In this document: positions 43,528 through 51,887 of the stretch, piece after piece
Layout of the letters: each line of letters starts with the position of its first letter
Position numbering within the stretch: the first letter of the stretch is position 1
Origin: Kaistella yonginensis
GTDB taxonomy: Bacteria > Bacteroidota > Bacteroidia > Flavobacteriales > Weeksellaceae
Reading direction: 5' to 3'
Length of the DNA: 64,000 nt
Assembly: GCF_030409525.1 (NCBI RefSeq)
Contig: NZ_JAUFQB010000010.1
Coordinates: 149,539-213,538, forward strand
Position numbers and translations under genes: made by a program
Notes under the pieces: model-generated
The model's database searches: none
What the model saw: only the letters and a program-made list of their open reading frames with translations
Told to the model about the DNA's origin: nothing

Positions 43528-44790
43528 TCAAGTATTCATTAATCGCACGCCGATACTGCAACGTAAACATTCTTTTTTTGCGCAGTAATTGCGGTAATGA
43601 AAAAGAAGAGATTGTGATTCGAGCGCATTTTTCGGCTTCAAGTGGAGGTCTTTCCACTGCTCGATAATGGTGTTTTTCTCTGGTGAAATATGTTGGTATA
43701 TCGTTAAGATTTCATCGGGAATATCTTCATTGGTATTTTTATGATATGCATATTTTACGGGCAAAATAGCGTTAATTAATATCAGCTCAATGAAATCTGT
43801 TGTCAAGGTTTTCTCGCCGTATACCGTTGATATTTTACCAAAATTAAACCGTTGATCCCAATATTCACTGGCTTTTACTTTTTGAAAAAGCTTGTAAATT
43901 TCGTCGATGGTTTTCGCATTGATTAGTTTTGAAAATAGATTTTGGTTCTGATGATACAAGGAAGCCAATTGTGACAGCCGGATCGTTGGAAAATTAGGAG
44001 GTCTTAATTTTGAAAACTTTGGATAAATATAGAATTCTGGGAGTTGATGTTTACGTTTAATAAATTCAAATTCTCTTTTCCATATTTGCATTTGTTCATC
44101 GGTAGGTTTTACGAGCCAGCCACAGATGCCAAAAAAAAGTGCTTCTAACTGCGTTTGATCCTGTCGGATTTTATTGAAAATAGTATAATCAATACTTTCT
44201 GCTAATTGTTTAAAAATCAGTGCGTTCACCTTTAGTCCAAATGCGTATGCCAATTGTGCAAATAACAAAGCTTCATAATTATTTTGATGAAGTTTAAGAG
44301 ATTCCTCTATTTCAATGGATTTTAAATCCAGTTTTTTCAATAAAGTTTCTTCATGAAAATTGATGGGCAGGTCATTAGGATTAAAAATTTTTTCGCAGGG
44401 AATAAATTGGGTTTCCTGCAGTAAAGTTGCATACTTAGAGATTACGTTTTCATCGATATAATCTTTTAATTCAAGGGTGAGAACGTTTTTATTTTTAAAT
44501 TCTTCGAGTTCAACATCGTGACTGAAAACCACATGTGCAATAATATTTTCAAATTCGGGATTCCCCGAATGTTTATGAAAAATCCAGTCTGATGATTTTA
44601 CATGTAGCTCTATATTTCCGGCAATAATTAAACCATTGGTTTTTATTTTTCCAAAAAGAAAATCCGGACCTGAATCGAAATTCCAACGCCCGAAATCTAA
44701 AATTTCCACGTCATTGCCATCCACATCTTTGAAATCAAAACTGTTGAAAATTTTGAAATTCCATAAATATTGAAGCAACTTTTCATTCAT
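43528..44790 (-). CDS. DUF2851 family protein
   Basis: 420 residues from the ATG at 44790; the frame reaches 44820, but MNEKLLQYLWNFKIFN is the conserved start. GRWNFDSGPDFLFGKIK and GNIELHVKSSDWIFH are family landmarks of the N-terminal, nuclease-like domain, and the last residues include a Cys cluster (YCAKKECLRCSIG). Soluble, no signal peptide. Function not established; the His/Asp/Glu pattern of the N-terminal part hints at a nuclease fold, which is inference. It follows bshA by 60 bp on the same strand. Confidence 0.88.
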   Translation of the reverse strand: MNEKLLQYLWNFKIFNSFDFKDVDGNDVEILDFGRWNFDSGPDFLFGKIKTNGLIIAGNIELHVKSSDWIFHKHSGNPEFENIIAHVVFSHDVELEEFKNKNVLTLELKDYIDENVISKYATLLQETQFIPCEKIFNPNDLPINFHEETLLKKLDLKSIEIEESLKLHQNNYEALLFAQLAYAFGLKVNALIFKQLAESIDYTIFNKIRQDQTQLEALFFGICGWLVKPTDEQMQIWKREFEFIKRKHQLPEFYIYPKFSKLRPPNFPTIRLSQLASLYHQNQNLFSKLINAKTIDEIYKLFQKVKASEYWDQRFNFGKISTVYGEKTLTTDFIELILINAILPVKYAYHKNTNEDIPDEILTIYQHISPEKNTIIEQWKDLHLKPKNALESQSLLFHYRNYCAKKECLRCSIGVRLMNT

Positions 44791-44850
44791 GGTCAGCACT
44801 CTTTGATTACAAAGTAACAAAGCAAATTCTGAATAAAAAAGGTGAAAAGA

Positions 44851-45984
44851 CTATTTTTGGAATTTCTCCAGTGTATTTGCGTACATTTTTTCGTACACGG
44901 GCAGAATATTTTTCAGATCAAACCGTAGCGCTTGTTCTTTGGCATTTTTTTTCATTTTGGCCAAAAGATTTTCATCGCTCAAAAGTTTAATCGTGTAATT
45001 ACTCATTGCTTCAATATTTCCAATTTCAGCCAAATATCCCGTCTCTCCCTGGATGTTAACTTCGGGAATCCCTCCTGCATTGGAGCTGATTACGGGCGTT
45101 TCTGCCGCCATCGCCTCCAAGGCAGCCAAGCCGAAGCTTTCTTGTTCAGATGGAAGTAAAAAGACATCAGAAAGTTGTAGTATTTTATACAAATCATTTA
45201 CTTTCCCAAGCAAACGAACCTTTCCAATTAAATCTGGATGATTTTCTAAAAACTGGTTGATAATTTCCATATCGGGACCTTCCCCAATGATGATTAACAT
45301 GGATTTTACCCGCGCATTTACATTCTTAAAAATCTGCAAAACATCTTCAACGCGTTTTACCGGTCGAAGATTAGAAACATGAATCAAAATCTTTTCATCA
45401 TCAGTCGCAAACTGCTTTCGTTGGCAATTTTCCTGCGTTTTAAATTCATCATTATCAATAAAATTGGTAATAACCTGAATGTCTTTAGTTATTTTAAAGA
45501 ATTGTAAGGTGTCTTTCTTAAGGCTTTCAGATACTGAAGTAATGGTGTCGGACTGATTAATAGAGAATTCTACCGCATGTTTATAGCTGGGGTGTTGCCC
45601 TACCAAGGTAATATCCGTGCCGTGTAGGGTTGTAACTAAAGGAATGTCTTTTCCTTCTTCTTTCAACATTTGTTTTGCTGTAAAAGCAGCATAGGCGTAC
45701 GGAATTGCGTAATGTGCATGCAGTAAATCAAGTTTATACAAATTTACCACCCGATAAATCATAGACGACAGCGCAATATCATAAGGTTGATATTGAAAAA
45801 GTGGATATGTCTGAACGTTTACTTTATGGAAAAAAATATTAGGATTGGTAATATCTAATCTCGCAGGCAAAGCTGAACTGATGAAATGTACCTCATAGCC
45901 TTTGTCAGCCAATGACATACCCAATTCTGTAGCAACAATACCACTTCCACCATAGGTGGGATAACAGAGAATTCCGATTTTCAT
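44851..45984 (-). CDS. bshA: N-acetyl-alpha-D-glucosaminyl L-malate synthase BshA
   Basis: 377-residue GT4 glycosyltransferase joining GlcNAc from UDP-GlcNAc to L-malate, the first step of bacillithiol synthesis. N-terminal IGILCYPTYGGSGIVATELG is the BshA signature. HAHYAIPYA and LHGTDITLVG lie in the acceptor domain, and PSEQESFGLAALEAMA (the Glu-x7-Glu motif) in the donor domain. The second-step gene bshB1 is 7.5 kb away. It lies 53 bp after a gene for an unknown membrane-anchored protein. Confidence 0.95.
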   Translation of the reverse strand: MKIGILCYPTYGGSGIVATELGMSLADKGYEVHFISSALPARLDITNPNIFFHKVNVQTYPLFQYQPYDIALSSMIYRVVNLYKLDLLHAHYAIPYAYAAFTAKQMLKEEGKDIPLVTTLHGTDITLVGQHPSYKHAVEFSINQSDTITSVSESLKKDTLQFFKITKDIQVITNFIDNDEFKTQENCQRKQFATDDEKILIHVSNLRPVKRVEDVLQIFKNVNARVKSMLIIIGEGPDMEIINQFLENHPDLIGKVRLLGKVNDLYKILQLSDVFLLPSEQESFGLAALEAMAAETPVISSNAGGIPEVNIQGETGYLAEIGNIEAMSNYTIKLLSDENLLAKMKKNAKEQALRFDLKNILPVYEKMYANTLEKFQK

Positions 45985-46037
45985 TTAATTTTTTTTATTT
46001 TGAATGTTTTTTTTATGGCAAAAAAAAGACTCCTATT

Positions 46038-46724
46038 TTATAATTTTATTTTTAAAGCATCATCTAATTTCATTTCACGTTCCCAGAAAATAGATCCTTT
46101 TGGTGTGATGTGCTTTTTAAACCATCTGTCTTTTTCTTGATAATAAATTATAGAATCGCTTTTGGTTACGACTGCAAATTCCTCCTCATCGTTGATTACT
46201 TCCTTGTCTGAACCATTAATACTTACGGTAACACGCGAAAACGAGTGTTCAGAAATAGGTTTGATCGATTGATACGTTCCGTAGGGAGCATCAAAATAGG
46301 TGTCCCATTCATCCAACTTCTGAATTTGATTACGGATGTTTTTCACGAATAAAAAATAATTTTGAGCATACCCGCAAGCTGGGAATCCATTATGCAACAA
46401 TACAAATGATTTTTTTTGATGCAGACTGTCGATCACAAAAGGGCTTTCGGCACTCCACTTTGCATTTTTTTCAAATCCTTCAATTTGGATAGAAAATTTT
46501 TCTATTTTTTTAGAATTTTCATAAAAATTTAAATCGAAATTTTGAATTTTATTTCCCTCTTGGGTGGATTGTTTTTCTTTTTTAGTGATGGTTACAAAAC
46601 CATTTTCTTTTGAATCTCCATTCCAATCGATACCAATTTTTATTGAATGTATTCCCTTGCCAAAAGCAGATAATAGCATAAATACTACAATTACGATCAG
46701 TAAAATGCTTATTTTTTTTGTCAT
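46038..46724 (-). CDS. Hypothetical membrane-anchored protein
   Basis: 228 residues. An N-terminal hydrophobic helix (KISILLIVIVVFMLLSAFG) anchors or exports a strand-rich domain, opening SIKIGIDWNGDSKENGF and containing two Cys-poor lobes. I do not recognise the family. It lies 15 bp after the GH3 glycosidase gene and before bshA, probably in one transcript. A periplasmic location is likely; the role is unknown. Confidence 0.7.
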   Translation of the reverse strand: MTKKISILLIVIVVFMLLSAFGKGIHSIKIGIDWNGDSKENGFVTITKKEKQSTQEGNKIQNFDLNFYENSKKIEKFSIQIEGFEKNAKWSAESPFVIDSLHQKKSFVLLHNGFPACGYAQNYFLFVKNIRNQIQKLDEWDTYFDAPYGTYQSIKPISEHSFSRVTVSINGSDKEVINDEEEFAVVTKSDSIIYYQEKDRWFKKHITPKGSIFWEREMKLDDALKIKL

Positions 46725-46739
46725 TGCAATAATTTAAAA

Positions 46740-48479
46740 TTATTCTATAATTGTTTTGAAGGGCAAGTTGATTCGGGAGGAAGGATTTAATTCTAAGCCC
46801 ATACCTGCTTTTAACTGATCACTCACTAAAACGGGCAGTTTTCCCCAGATTTTCGTTTGCCCGCAGAATGCTTTTGCTGTGGCAATCATCGAATCGTCAT
46901 TGTTTTCGTAAGACACTAAAACCGTTGAAATTTTTGAAATATCCACATCTTGCAAAGCGTAAGCAGATCCGAAAACATTGAGTACTACCTTTTGATTTTT
47001 AGTGAGTTCTGCAATTATTTTTTTACTTTCAGCGGAGATTTTATAAGGTTTATAAGCCGTAGAATTATCTTTGTGAAAACCTACAATCACTGTAGAATTG
47101 GCTGGGATGGTAGAAATTTCCGAAGATTTCTTAATAATTATGGTCGTGTTAAGATTTAATTGCTCCAAGAAGGTTTGGTAAGGTGCTTCTTCCAATGGAA
47201 CATAATAATACGTTTGATTGCAATTTAACGGGAGGAGCTTTTTATCATCTTTAATTAATGTTAATGCGTTGGCATACATTTTCTGAACGATTGCCGCATG
47301 CGACGCATTGTTTAAATCTTCATTAATGTTTTTCGGATTTCTCGGTTCATATTGGTTTAAGCCTAAATAATATTTTGTTAATAGAATCTTCTTGACACTT
47401 TCTTCAACGCGCTCTTGTGGGATTTCCTTTTGATCGATTGCTTGCTGAATCAATTTTTTTCCTGTAGCAACATCTTGGGAGAAAAGCATAATGTCATTCC
47501 CCGCTTTAAATGCCATGGCATCTAGTTCCCCGGCTTTGAATTTGTTGGCAACTGCACCCATATTTAAAGCATCGGTGATAATCAAACCTTTATAGCCGTA
47601 TTGTTCTTTTAGTATTCCAGTGATCACCTCCTTCGAAACTGAAGCGGGAATTCCTTTTGATTTCTCTAAAGCAGGAACATACAAATGTGCTACCATTACG
47701 CCACCAATTCCTTTATCCATTAATGCTTTGAATGGGGCAAGCTCTATTTCCGTAAGTCTTTTTAAAGAATGTGAAACTACCGGTAAATCGAGGTGAGAAT
47801 CTTTGTCGGTGTCGCCGTGTCCGGGAAAATGTTTGATTGCTGCCAAGATATTATGGTCTTGCAATCCTTTAGAATAGGCCATGGCAGAATTAACCACATT
47901 GAGAACTTCGGATCCAAAACTTCGGTTGCCGATAATTGGATTGTTGGGATTGGTATTTACATCTACAACAGGTGCAAAATCCCAGTTAATGCCCATTCGC
48001 TTGCAGTCTTCGGCAATTTTTGCGGCCATTTCGGTAATTAAAGTTTTATCCTGAATCGCCCCCAGGGTCATTGCCCACGGAAATTTGTGTGCTGCCGCAA
48101 TTCTTTGGAACACTCCCCATTCTGCATCCATTCCGATCATTAAAGGAATTTTGGATTTTTGCTGAAACTCATTTACCAAGTTTATTTCTCGTTCCGCATC
48201 ATCCTGCATTAGAATTAAACCACCGATTTTTTCATCATTTACTATTTTTCTAACATTGTTGATGTGGGCTTCGTCTTTATTGGTATAAAGCGCCACAATA
48301 AAAAGTTGTCCCAGTTTTTCGTCCTGCGAAAGTGACAGATACGTTTTATCTACCCATTCATTTGCTTTATTAATCTCAGCAGAAGAAATGTTACGGGGTT
48401 GATACTGTGCCTTTACATTGCTGGTAAGGAATATGCAGAAAAGTAAAATAAAGGAAATTTTATAAATGGTGTTTTTCAT
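46740..48479 (-). CDS. Glycoside hydrolase family 3, NagZ-like beta-N-acetylhexosaminidase
   Basis: 579 residues from the ATG at 48479; an upstream extension to 48512 is not needed. Signal peptide (MKNTIYKISFILLFCIFLTS to VKAQ), GH3 N-terminal barrel (about 40-375) with the NagZ motif KHFPGHGDTDKDSHLDLP supplying the acid/base His-Asp pair, and TDALNMGAV carrying the nucleophile Asp. A second alpha/beta domain (about 400-575) is present, unlike in cytoplasmic NagZ. A role in cleaving N-acetylglucosamine from wall fragments in the periplasm is inferred. Heads a four-gene minus-strand group. Confidence 0.92.
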   Translation of the reverse strand: MKNTIYKISFILLFCIFLTSNVKAQYQPRNISSAEINKANEWVDKTYLSLSQDEKLGQLFIVALYTNKDEAHINNVRKIVNDEKIGGLILMQDDAEREINLVNEFQQKSKIPLMIGMDAEWGVFQRIAAAHKFPWAMTLGAIQDKTLITEMAAKIAEDCKRMGINWDFAPVVDVNTNPNNPIIGNRSFGSEVLNVVNSAMAYSKGLQDHNILAAIKHFPGHGDTDKDSHLDLPVVSHSLKRLTEIELAPFKALMDKGIGGVMVAHLYVPALEKSKGIPASVSKEVITGILKEQYGYKGLIITDALNMGAVANKFKAGELDAMAFKAGNDIMLFSQDVATGKKLIQQAIDQKEIPQERVEESVKKILLTKYYLGLNQYEPRNPKNINEDLNNASHAAIVQKMYANALTLIKDDKKLLPLNCNQTYYYVPLEEAPYQTFLEQLNLNTTIIIKKSSEISTIPANSTVIVGFHKDNSTAYKPYKISAESKKIIAELTKNQKVVLNVFGSAYALQDVDISKISTVLVSYENNDDSMIATAKAFCGQTKIWGKLPVLVSDQLKAGMGLELNPSSRINLPFKTIIE

Positions 48480-48501
48480 TCTGTAATAAAATAGGAGTGA
48501 A

Positions 48502-48509
48502 CAAAAATA
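48502..48509 (-). promoter_or_regulatory. TAnnTTTG -7 box for the GH3-bshA group
   Basis: TATTTTTG on the minus strand, 22 bp before the ATG at 48479. Confidence 0.5.
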
Positions 48510-48590
48510 CAATTTTTAATTTTTAAAAGTATTTTATGTTGGCATACTAATTGACTTCTAAAAGTTAATTAATCTTTTAAAAAAATCAAA

Positions 48591-49109
48591 ATGAAAAAAT
48601 ACTTTACCTTAATCCTAGTGGCCATCTTTAGTCTTGTAGCGGTTAGTTGCGATAGCAGAAACGATGATGTAATCGTTCAAGATAATGATACCTATTCAAA
48701 GGTTTTAGATATTAACAATGTTAATTTTTCTTATAATACAACCGATGGATATTTTATTAGCAGAAGTTTTACAAAACCCCTCGTAAGTACAGATGTTGTT
48801 CTAATTTATAGAAAATCAGGTGCGACCTCCGATGGTTCAACCGTATGGCAGGCAATTCCCAGAACACTTTATTTGATGGACGGAGATGAATTAGATTACG
48901 ATTTTGATTACAGTAGAAATGATATTATGATTTACGCTAATGGAAATTATGACATTGCTACGACTCCGCAGTTTCTAAATAATCAAACTTTCAGGGTGGT
49001 ACTGGTGCCAGCGTCTGCAGGTGGGAAAAATGCAAACGTAGATTATCGTGATTATAACAGTGTTATACGATACTTTAACATTGATGATTCGAAGGTTAAG
49101 AATTTTTAA
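48591..49109 (+). CDS. Hypothetical lipoprotein
   Basis: 172 residues. Signal peptide with lipobox SLVAVSC (Cys at about residue 20), an acidic linker (DSRNDDVIVQDNDTYSK), then a strand-rich domain containing SFTKPLVSTDVVLIYRKSG and TPQFLNNQTFRVVLVPAS. The family is not recognised beyond a general resemblance to short Bacteroidota surface lipoproteins. An acidic linker after the Cys is often seen on surface-exposed lipoproteins of this phylum. Monocistronic, with a strong terminator. Confidence 0.75.
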   Translation: MKKYFTLILVAIFSLVAVSCDSRNDDVIVQDNDTYSKVLDINNVNFSYNTTDGYFISRSFTKPLVSTDVVLIYRKSGATSDGSTVWQAIPRTLYLMDGDELDYDFDYSRNDIMIYANGNYDIATTPQFLNNQTFRVVLVPASAGGKNANVDYRDYNSVIRYFNIDDSKVKNF

Positions 49110-49130
49110 TTTTTATTCACTTTAGAAACC

Positions 49131-49167
49131 AATAACCATTGCTTTTGCGATGGTTATTCTGTTTTTT
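49131..49167 (+). terminator. Intrinsic terminator after the lipoprotein gene
   Basis: A 12-bp stem (49131-49142 with 49147-49158, one G:T pair), a TTTT loop, and a T run after CTG. Confidence 0.85.
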
Positions 49168-49255
49168 ATCAGGTTTTAGTTGAGAGTTTAAGTTTTTTAG
49201 TCAATCATATTTTAGTAACTTTATAAATTGAATAATTAATTAAAAATATAAAATA

Positions 49256-49966
49256 ATGAGTGTTCATATTGCAGCAAAAAAAGGAGAAATTGCGAAAACT
49301 GTTTTACAACCTGGTGACCCATTAAGGGCAAAATACATTGCAGATAATTTTTTAACAGAGGTTAAGCTTGTAAGTAAAACCAGAAATGTATTGTATTTTA
49401 CCGGACTTTATGAAGGCAAAGAGGTTTCTGTGGGAGCCAGTGGAATGGGAATTCCCAGTATTGGAATTTATTCTTACGAGCTTTTTACCGAATTTGAGGT
49501 AGACACTATCATTAGAATTGGAACTTGTGGTGCCTATTCAACCGATTTAAAAGTGTATGATTTATTGAATGTGGAGTATGCGGCAAGCGAATCAACCTAC
49601 GCTAAGTTTGCCTGGGAAATTGAGCAAGATTTGCTTTCACATCAAGGAAAAGCGTTCGGATTAATCAATGATTGTGCAAATGAAATGTCTTTAGATGTAC
49701 GTGCAACGAATATTCATACCAGTGATATTTTCTATCGAAAAACCCCTGGTATTCCTGCAATTGCCAAAAAATACAATTGCTCAGCTGTAGAAATGGAAGC
49801 TTTTGCTCTTTTTGCAAATGCCCAGTATTTAGGAAAAAATGCCGCTACAATTCTTACCGTTTCAGATGTGATTCCTACAGGAGATCAAATTTCTGCGGAT
49901 CAGCGTGAAACAGCTTTAGCGCCAATGATTGAGCTGGCTCTAGAAACAGCGATTAAGATGAATTAG
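49256..49966 (+). CDS. deoD: Purine-nucleoside phosphorylase, DeoD type
   Basis: 236-residue hexameric-type PNP cleaving purine (deoxy)nucleosides with phosphate. MSVHIAAKKGEIAKTVLQPGDPLRAKYIA carries the phosphate-binding GDP-R motif (residues 19-25 region), IRIGTCGAY and AVEMEAFALF the nucleoside site, and VSDVIPTGD the catalytic Asp. Its TAG overlaps the convergent ribA stop by four bases, with no terminator between them. Confidence 0.96.
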   Translation: MSVHIAAKKGEIAKTVLQPGDPLRAKYIADNFLTEVKLVSKTRNVLYFTGLYEGKEVSVGASGMGIPSIGIYSYELFTEFEVDTIIRIGTCGAYSTDLKVYDLLNVEYAASESTYAKFAWEIEQDLLSHQGKAFGLINDCANEMSLDVRATNIHTSDIFYRKTPGIPAIAKKYNCSAVEMEAFALFANAQYLGKNAATILTVSDVIPTGDQISADQRETALAPMIELALETAIKMN

Positions 49967-50565
49967 TGTAAGGTGTTTTCGTCATCCAGCAGATGACCGA
50001 AATAGTCTTTTTTAGTTTTTAAATAACCTTCACTTTCCTTTGTAGAGTCCATTTGCAAAGGAATTCTTTTGTTCAGACGAATGTTACTTTCTGTTACAAA
50101 TTGTAATTTCTGTGGATTATTGGTTAAGAGATTAACGGACAGAACATTCAGAATATTTAAAATTTCGATTGCTACATCAAAGTTTCGGTCATCAGCGGGA
50201 AGTCCTAATTTCAGATTGGCTTCCACAGTATCAAAACCTTTTTCTTGTAAGGCGTACGCTTTTAATTTATTGATGATTCCAATATTTCTTCCTTCCTGTC
50301 GTAAGTAAACGATAATTCCGCCGTTTTCGTGGATGAAATTCATTGCTGCGTCTAATTGCTGACCACATTCACATTTTTGGGAATGAAATACCTCCCCGGT
50401 AATACATTCTGAATGAAATCGCACATTAATAGGTTGTGAAAAATCAGTGTCTTTAGCAATGATTGCCATATGAGGCATCCAATCACTTTCGGATTCAGAA
50501 AATGCAATCATGCGAAACTCTCCGTATTTGGTCGGAACGTTTGATTCTGCTTGAATTTTTAACAT
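49963..50565 (-). CDS. ribA: GTP cyclohydrolase II
   Basis: 200 residues; first step of riboflavin synthesis from GTP. RFHSECITGEVFHSQKCECG includes the three zinc Cys, followed by GGIIVYLRQEGRNIGIINKL (catalytic Arg/Asp region) and NFDVAIEILN. It stands alone rather than fused to RibB. It is the last gene of a long minus-strand run and its stop overlaps that of deoD. Confidence 0.96.
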   Translation of the reverse strand: MLKIQAESNVPTKYGEFRMIAFSESESDWMPHMAIIAKDTDFSQPINVRFHSECITGEVFHSQKCECGQQLDAAMNFIHENGGIIVYLRQEGRNIGIINKLKAYALQEKGFDTVEANLKLGLPADDRNFDVAIEILNILNVLSVNLLTNNPQKLQFVTESNIRLNKRIPLQMDSTKESEGYLKTKKDYFGHLLDDENTLH

Positions 50566-50576
50566 GTAATAATTTG

Positions 50577-51029
50577 CTATTTGGAGGGCTTTGCTAAGGA
50601 ATCTTTTGAAATGTTGCTTTCAAGAAAAGTGATATTGGTTTTAATTCTCACCAAGTATCTATTAAGCACTTGATCTTCGTCATCATTCAAATACTTGCGA
50701 AGCTTCTGAAGTTTTTTGTAAGATTTTTCAAAATTTCTTTGTGCATTATTAAGACCATTAATATTGTAAGCATCCATTGCACCAATATAATCCTTGAGAT
50801 GATATTTGAGATTGGTTACTTCCAGATTTACGGCATCATTTCTAAATTTTGGAAAGGAGGTAATTAAATTTGAAATTTCTGAGGAATAAACGATTAAATT
50901 CTTTCTGTTACTATAGCTATCCTTTTCACTACTGTTACTCAATTCTGCAATGGGAGAAAGATTTATTTTCTCAACAGAACAAGATAAGATGAGTAGGAAT
51001 AGAAGGGAGCCGAAGTTCAGTTTACGCAT
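50577..51029 (-). CDS. Hypothetical lipoprotein, 150 aa
   Basis: Signal peptide with lipobox (LLILSC, Cys at about residue 17) followed by a helical protein rich in Lys/Asn/Leu (about 30-145). No family recognised. It overlaps the DUF4254 gene by eight bases and precedes ribA by 11 bp, so it is co-expressed in the tatA-ribA segment. Role unknown, probably in the periplasm or on a membrane. Confidence 0.7.
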   Translation of the reverse strand: MRKLNFGSLLFLLILSCSVEKINLSPIAELSNSSEKDSYSNRKNLIVYSSEISNLITSFPKFRNDAVNLEVTNLKYHLKDYIGAMDAYNINGLNNAQRNFEKSYKKLQKLRKYLNDDEDQVLNRYLVRIKTNITFLESNISKDSLAKPSK

Positions 51030-51636
51030 TTTTCACATTTTGATATAGGATCGGATTAAGACTTTCATCATTGTACATTTTCATTTGTTTATATACCTTC
51101 ATCTTAATTTCACCGTTCTCTATACCAAAAAGCAATTGATCAATTGCTTCAGAAAGATCTTTTTGCTGCTCCAACAAAGTATCTAACTTTGCGGAACAAT
51201 TTTTTCTGTGTTCATCACTTGCCGACTCTCGGTGAGCTTCAAGTGTCATATGATAGACTTTCAATGCCAAAATCGATAAGCGGTCTACAGCCCACGCAGG
51301 CGTTTCCGAATTAATCTTTGCATCCTTATTGGGCGAAACATCCTTGTATTTTTGCAGAAACCAACTGTCTATAAATTCCACCAAATCAGTTCTTTTCTGA
51401 TTAGAAGCATCTATTGTTCTTTTCAATCTTAAAGCTTCAATTGGGTCAATGTTTTCATCACGAATAATGTCTTCCAAGTGCCATTGAACGGTGTCAATCC
51501 AGTTCTTAGCATACAAAAGATGTTCCAAACTATCGGATGGATATGGATTCTTTACCTGGGTTTCAACATTATCATTAATGTGATACGCATCAATTGACTG
51601 GTTAAAAACCATCCAGGCTGTTTCAGTAAAATTCAT
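51022..51636 (-). CDS. DUF4254 domain-containing protein
   Basis: 204 residues, all-helical and soluble. Family features are YPSDSLEHLLYAKNWIDTVQ, WHLEDIIRD and AWAVDRLSILALKVYHM. The family is found in Bacteroidota and some other phyla with no assigned function. It is placed 11 bp after tatA and overlaps the downstream lipoprotein gene. Confidence 0.88.
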   Translation of the reverse strand: MNFTETAWMVFNQSIDAYHINDNVETQVKNPYPSDSLEHLLYAKNWIDTVQWHLEDIIRDENIDPIEALRLKRTIDASNQKRTDLVEFIDSWFLQKYKDVSPNKDAKINSETPAWAVDRLSILALKVYHMTLEAHRESASDEHRKNCSAKLDTLLEQQKDLSEAIDQLLFGIENGEIKMKVYKQMKMYNDESLNPILYQNVKNA

Positions 51637-51647
51637 CGCAGTCTTTT

Positions 51648-51854
51648 TTAAGGAGTAGTAGAGTTAGAATCGCTTTTAGGCTCTTCGGGTCTTTTCGGGT
51701 CATCTTCCTTCACAGCATCTTTAAATTCTTTAATTCCAGAGCCTAGACCTCTCATCATTTCCGGAATTTTTCTACCACCGAAGAATACCAAAATAATGAT
51801 TCCAACGATTAATAAATGTTGCCAAGATAGAGCGAGTATTGTAAGTGTATTCAT
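51648..51854 (-). CDS. tatA: Twin-arginine translocase subunit TatA/TatE family
   Basis: 68 residues: N-terminal membrane helix (LLIVGIIILVFFGG), the conserved FGGRKIPEMMRGLG hinge and an amphipathic helix, then an acidic Pro/Ser tail. TatA forms the pore that exports folded proteins with RR signals. TatC is not in the window. It lies between the EnvC-like gene and the DUF4254 gene. Confidence 0.95.
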   Translation of the reverse strand: MNTLTILALSWQHLLIVGIIILVFFGGRKIPEMMRGLGSGIKEFKDAVKEDDPKRPEEPKSDSNSTTP

Positions 51855-51887
51855 CTTCTAAATTTTATACAAAGTTATATTATTTTT

